The translations under genes were made by a program, and so were the position numbers. Shown here piece after piece: positions 62,360-64,000 of a stretch of DNA of 64,000 bases. The DNA lies in the NCBI GenBank assembly GCA_023715185.1, contig JAMCAN010000001.1, forward strand, positions 62,001 through 126,000, written 5' to 3'. Source of the stretch: Planococcus sp. MER TA 32b (lineage in GTDB: Bacteria; Bacillota; Bacilli; Bacillales_A; Planococcaceae). Position 1 is the stretch's first letter. Every line of letters starts with the position of its first letter. The notes under the pieces were generated by a model, which did not search any database, was not told the origin of the DNA, and was given only the letters and a program-made list of their open reading frames with translations.

Positions 62360-62456
62360 ATGCGCGATTAAAAAATTTTATGCGCGATTAAAATAAAATA
62401 CGCGCGATTAAAAATTTTTGCGCGCGATTAAAATTATATATGCGCGTTTAGAAGAA
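62360..62456 (+). repeat. Phased array, core GCGCGATTAAAA (5 units)
   Basis: Units start at 62361, 62381, 62401, 62421 and 62441, exactly 20 nt apart; the last is degenerate (TGCGCGTTTAG). It is a variant of the CGGGCGATTA arrays at 14505 and 26228. The remaining 62457-62610 shows no gene. Confidence 0.9.
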
Positions 62457-62623
62457 TTATTGCTTAAAAAATTTAATCATAAACTTTTCAAAATTAATTA
62501 TGGATAAAATTTCCGAAGAAGCCACCGCCTTCATTGTCAGAAAACAATAAATATTAACTATAATTTACCAGCCCAAAATGATACGATATTAGCAGAAACA
62601 GCATCACCAAGGGGGAAGCGTGG

Positions 62624-64000
62624 ATGGAGTTCGATGTGATCGTAGTGGGGGCCGGACTGGCGGGTTTGACGGCGGCAGCGGAGTTGGCGGATGCCGGCAG
62701 GAAAGTGTTATTGGTGGACCAGGAACCGGAAGCGTCTTTCGGCGGACAGGCCTGGTGGTCATTTGGGGGATTATTCCTGATCGACTCGCCTGAACAGCGG
62801 CGTATGGGAATCAAGGATTCGAAAGAGCTGGCGTGGCAGGACTGGCTGGGAGCGGCAGGGTTTGACCGGACAGGCGACGAAGATTATTGGGGATTGAAAT
62901 GGGCGCAGGCGTACGTCGATTTTGCTGCCGGTGAAAAGCGGAAATGGCTCGCTGCAATGGGTGTCAAATTTTTCCCTGTTGTCGGCTGGGCGGAGCGAGG
63001 CGGCTACCTCGCCGAAGGCCACGGCAACTCGGTGCCGCGTTTTCATATCGTGTGGGGCACGGGTCCGGGAATTGTCGCGCCGTTCGAACGCCGCATCCGG
63101 GAACATATGAAAAACGGCCTCGTCGAATATCGTCCGCGCCATCAAGTGGATGGCTTATTGACAGAAGGCGGTGCAGTCACCGGTATCCATGGGTCGATTC
63201 TGGAACCGAGTGAAGCGGCACGGGGAGAAGTGAGTTCGCGCAATAAAATCGGAGACTTTACATACAAAGCCAAAGCCGTGGTCGTCACAAGCGGCGGCAT
63301 TGGCGGCAATCACGAATTGATCCGCAAAAATTGGCCGGAGCGGCTCGGTGAAGCGCCGCAGGAGATGTTATCCGGTGTGCCGGAACATGTCGATGGACGG
63401 ATGCTCGCGATTACGGAACAGGCGGGCGGTCGCCTCGTTAACCGCGACCGCATGTGGCATTACACGGAAGGCATCAAAAACTGGAATCCGGTATGGAGCC
63501 GCCACGGCATCCGCATTCTTCCGGGACCCTCATCACTGTGGTTCGACGCGACAGGCAAGCGCTTCCCGGCACCGAATTTTCCAGGATTCGATACGTTGGG
63601 GACGCTCGAAACCATTCAAAAAACAGGCTATAGCTATTCCTGGTTTATTCTGACACAAAAAATCATTGAAAAGGAATTTGCGCTGTCAGGCTCTGAGCAG
63701 AATCCGGATTTAACCGGAAAAAGCATCCCTCAGGTGCTGTCACGGGTAAAAAAAGGCGCAACAGCGCCAGTCCAGGCTTTCATGGACAAAGGCGAAGATT
63801 TTATTGTCGCGGATAATCTGCCTGACTTGGTGGCCGGGATGAATAAGCTGACCGGCGAAAATCTGCTGGATCTGAATGAAATCGAACGGCAAATCGTTGC
63901 GCGTGACCGCCAGCTGGACAATACATTCACGAAAGATCTGCAGGTGACGGCGATGCGCGGAGCCCGGAATTACAGAGGCGACCGGTTGATCCGTGTCGCG
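62624..64000 (+). CDS. FAD-binding dehydrogenase, KstD/fumarate-reductase-like (3' end outside window)
   Basis: The frame is open to the window edge, at least 459 residues. The N-terminus FDVIVVGAGLAGLTAAAELAD is a classic FAD motif with LLVDQEPEASFGGQAWWSFGG; VVVTSGGIGGNHELIRKNW and LWFDATGKRFPAPNF are further family blocks. This belongs to the FAD-binding dehydrogenase group related to 3-ketosteroid-delta1-dehydrogenases; the substrate in Firmicutes is unknown. ATG 62624 follows AAGGGGGAAG. Confidence 0.85.
   Translation, partial: MEFDVIVVGAGLAGLTAAAELADAGRKVLLVDQEPEASFGGQAWWSFGGLFLIDSPEQRRMGIKDSKELAWQDWLGAAGFDRTGDEDYWGLKWAQAYVDFAAGEKRKWLAAMGVKFFPVVGWAERGGYLAEGHGNSVPRFHIVWGTGPGIVAPFERRIREHMKNGLVEYRPRHQVDGLLTEGGAVTGIHGSILEPSEAARGEVSSRNKIGDFTYKAKAVVVTSGGIGGNHELIRKNWPERLGEAPQEMLSGVPEHVDGRMLAITEQAGGRLVNRDRMWHYTEGIKNWNPVWSRHGIRILPGPSSLWFDATGKRFPAPNFPGFDTLGTLETIQKTGYSYSWFILTQKIIEKEFALSGSEQNPDLTGKSIPQVLSRVKKGATAPVQAFMDKGEDFIVADNLPDLVAGMNKLTGENLLDLNEIERQIVARDRQLDNTFTKDLQVTAMRGARNYRGDRLIRVA

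Overview
This window looks like chromosomal DNA of a Bacillales Firmicute, most likely a Planococcus-type member of the Planococcaceae. The basis is moderate GC, strong AGGAGG-type ribosome binding sites with many GTG starts and a few TTG starts, TPP, SAM-I and T-box leaders, a sigma-B-like promoter in front of a KGG-repeat stress protein, and protein sequences typical of Bacillales (thioredoxin-reductase-like ferredoxin-NADP reductase, RuBisCO-like MtnW methionine salvage, FhuD-like siderophore receptor). The species is inferred, not proven. I saw no rRNA, tRNA, phage, transposase or CRISPR.

Layout. 1-7 kb: nitroreductase-family flavoenzyme, malate:quinone oxidoreductase, an ECF vitamin-transporter S component with a possible structured leader, and a GAF/PAS sensor kinase. 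7-9 kb: small regulators and acetyltransferase. 8.9-12.5 kb: TPP-riboswitch thiamine salvage operon tenA-thiM-thiD-thiE-thiW. 12.7-22.3 kb: cytosolic gamma-glutamyltransferase-like enzyme, PgeF/YlmD, KGG stress protein, a two-domain MpsC/DUF2294 protein, a diguanylate cyclase, a SWIM/SNF2 helicase and a CoA Nudix hydrolase. 22.8-24.9 kb: proB-proA. 25-33 kb: TauE/SafE permease, Bcr/CflA efflux pump, an ABC exporter pair and small membrane or metabolic genes. 33-44 kb: methionine salvage, with mtnW-mtnX-mtnB-mtnD and mtnK-mtnA divergent, each behind its own SAM-I riboswitch, followed by a sugar-type ABC transporter that I predict imports methylthioribose. 44-50 kb: EAL protein, flavin reductase and a Fur-controlled hydroxamate siderophore operon divergent from the ferredoxin-NADP reductase gene. 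52-57 kb: PP2C-like phosphatase, acetyltransferases, histidine phosphatase, TauE/SafE permease, aldo/keto reductase, dicarboxylate symporter. 58-64 kb: a T-box-controlled MFS transporter, gnd-gntK for gluconate, and the start of a KstD-like flavoprotein that runs off the window.

The most unusual content is between the genes. First, ten short phased arrays at eight loci consist of a conserved core of about 10 nt plus a variable spacer, repeating every 21 nt (20 nt in one core family, mixed 20/21 in others), i.e. two DNA helical turns. Several unrelated-looking core families (CGGGCGATTA, GGAAAGTATTT/GGACAGTATTT, GCGCAACTAAA, CCGCACCTC) share this architecture and nearly all lie just downstream of a gene end. 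Second, four copies of a roughly 260-350 bp mosaic intergenic element are built from hairpin cassettes that are gained, lost and in one copy inverted. Third, a tandem-hairpin element often sits directly before the arrays. I know no named family for these; their novelty could not be searched here.

The genes point to a free-living aerobe with vitamin scavenging (thiazole/HMP), methylthioadenosine recycling, siderophore iron uptake, gluconate use and c-di-GMP signalling (one GGDEF and one EAL protein).
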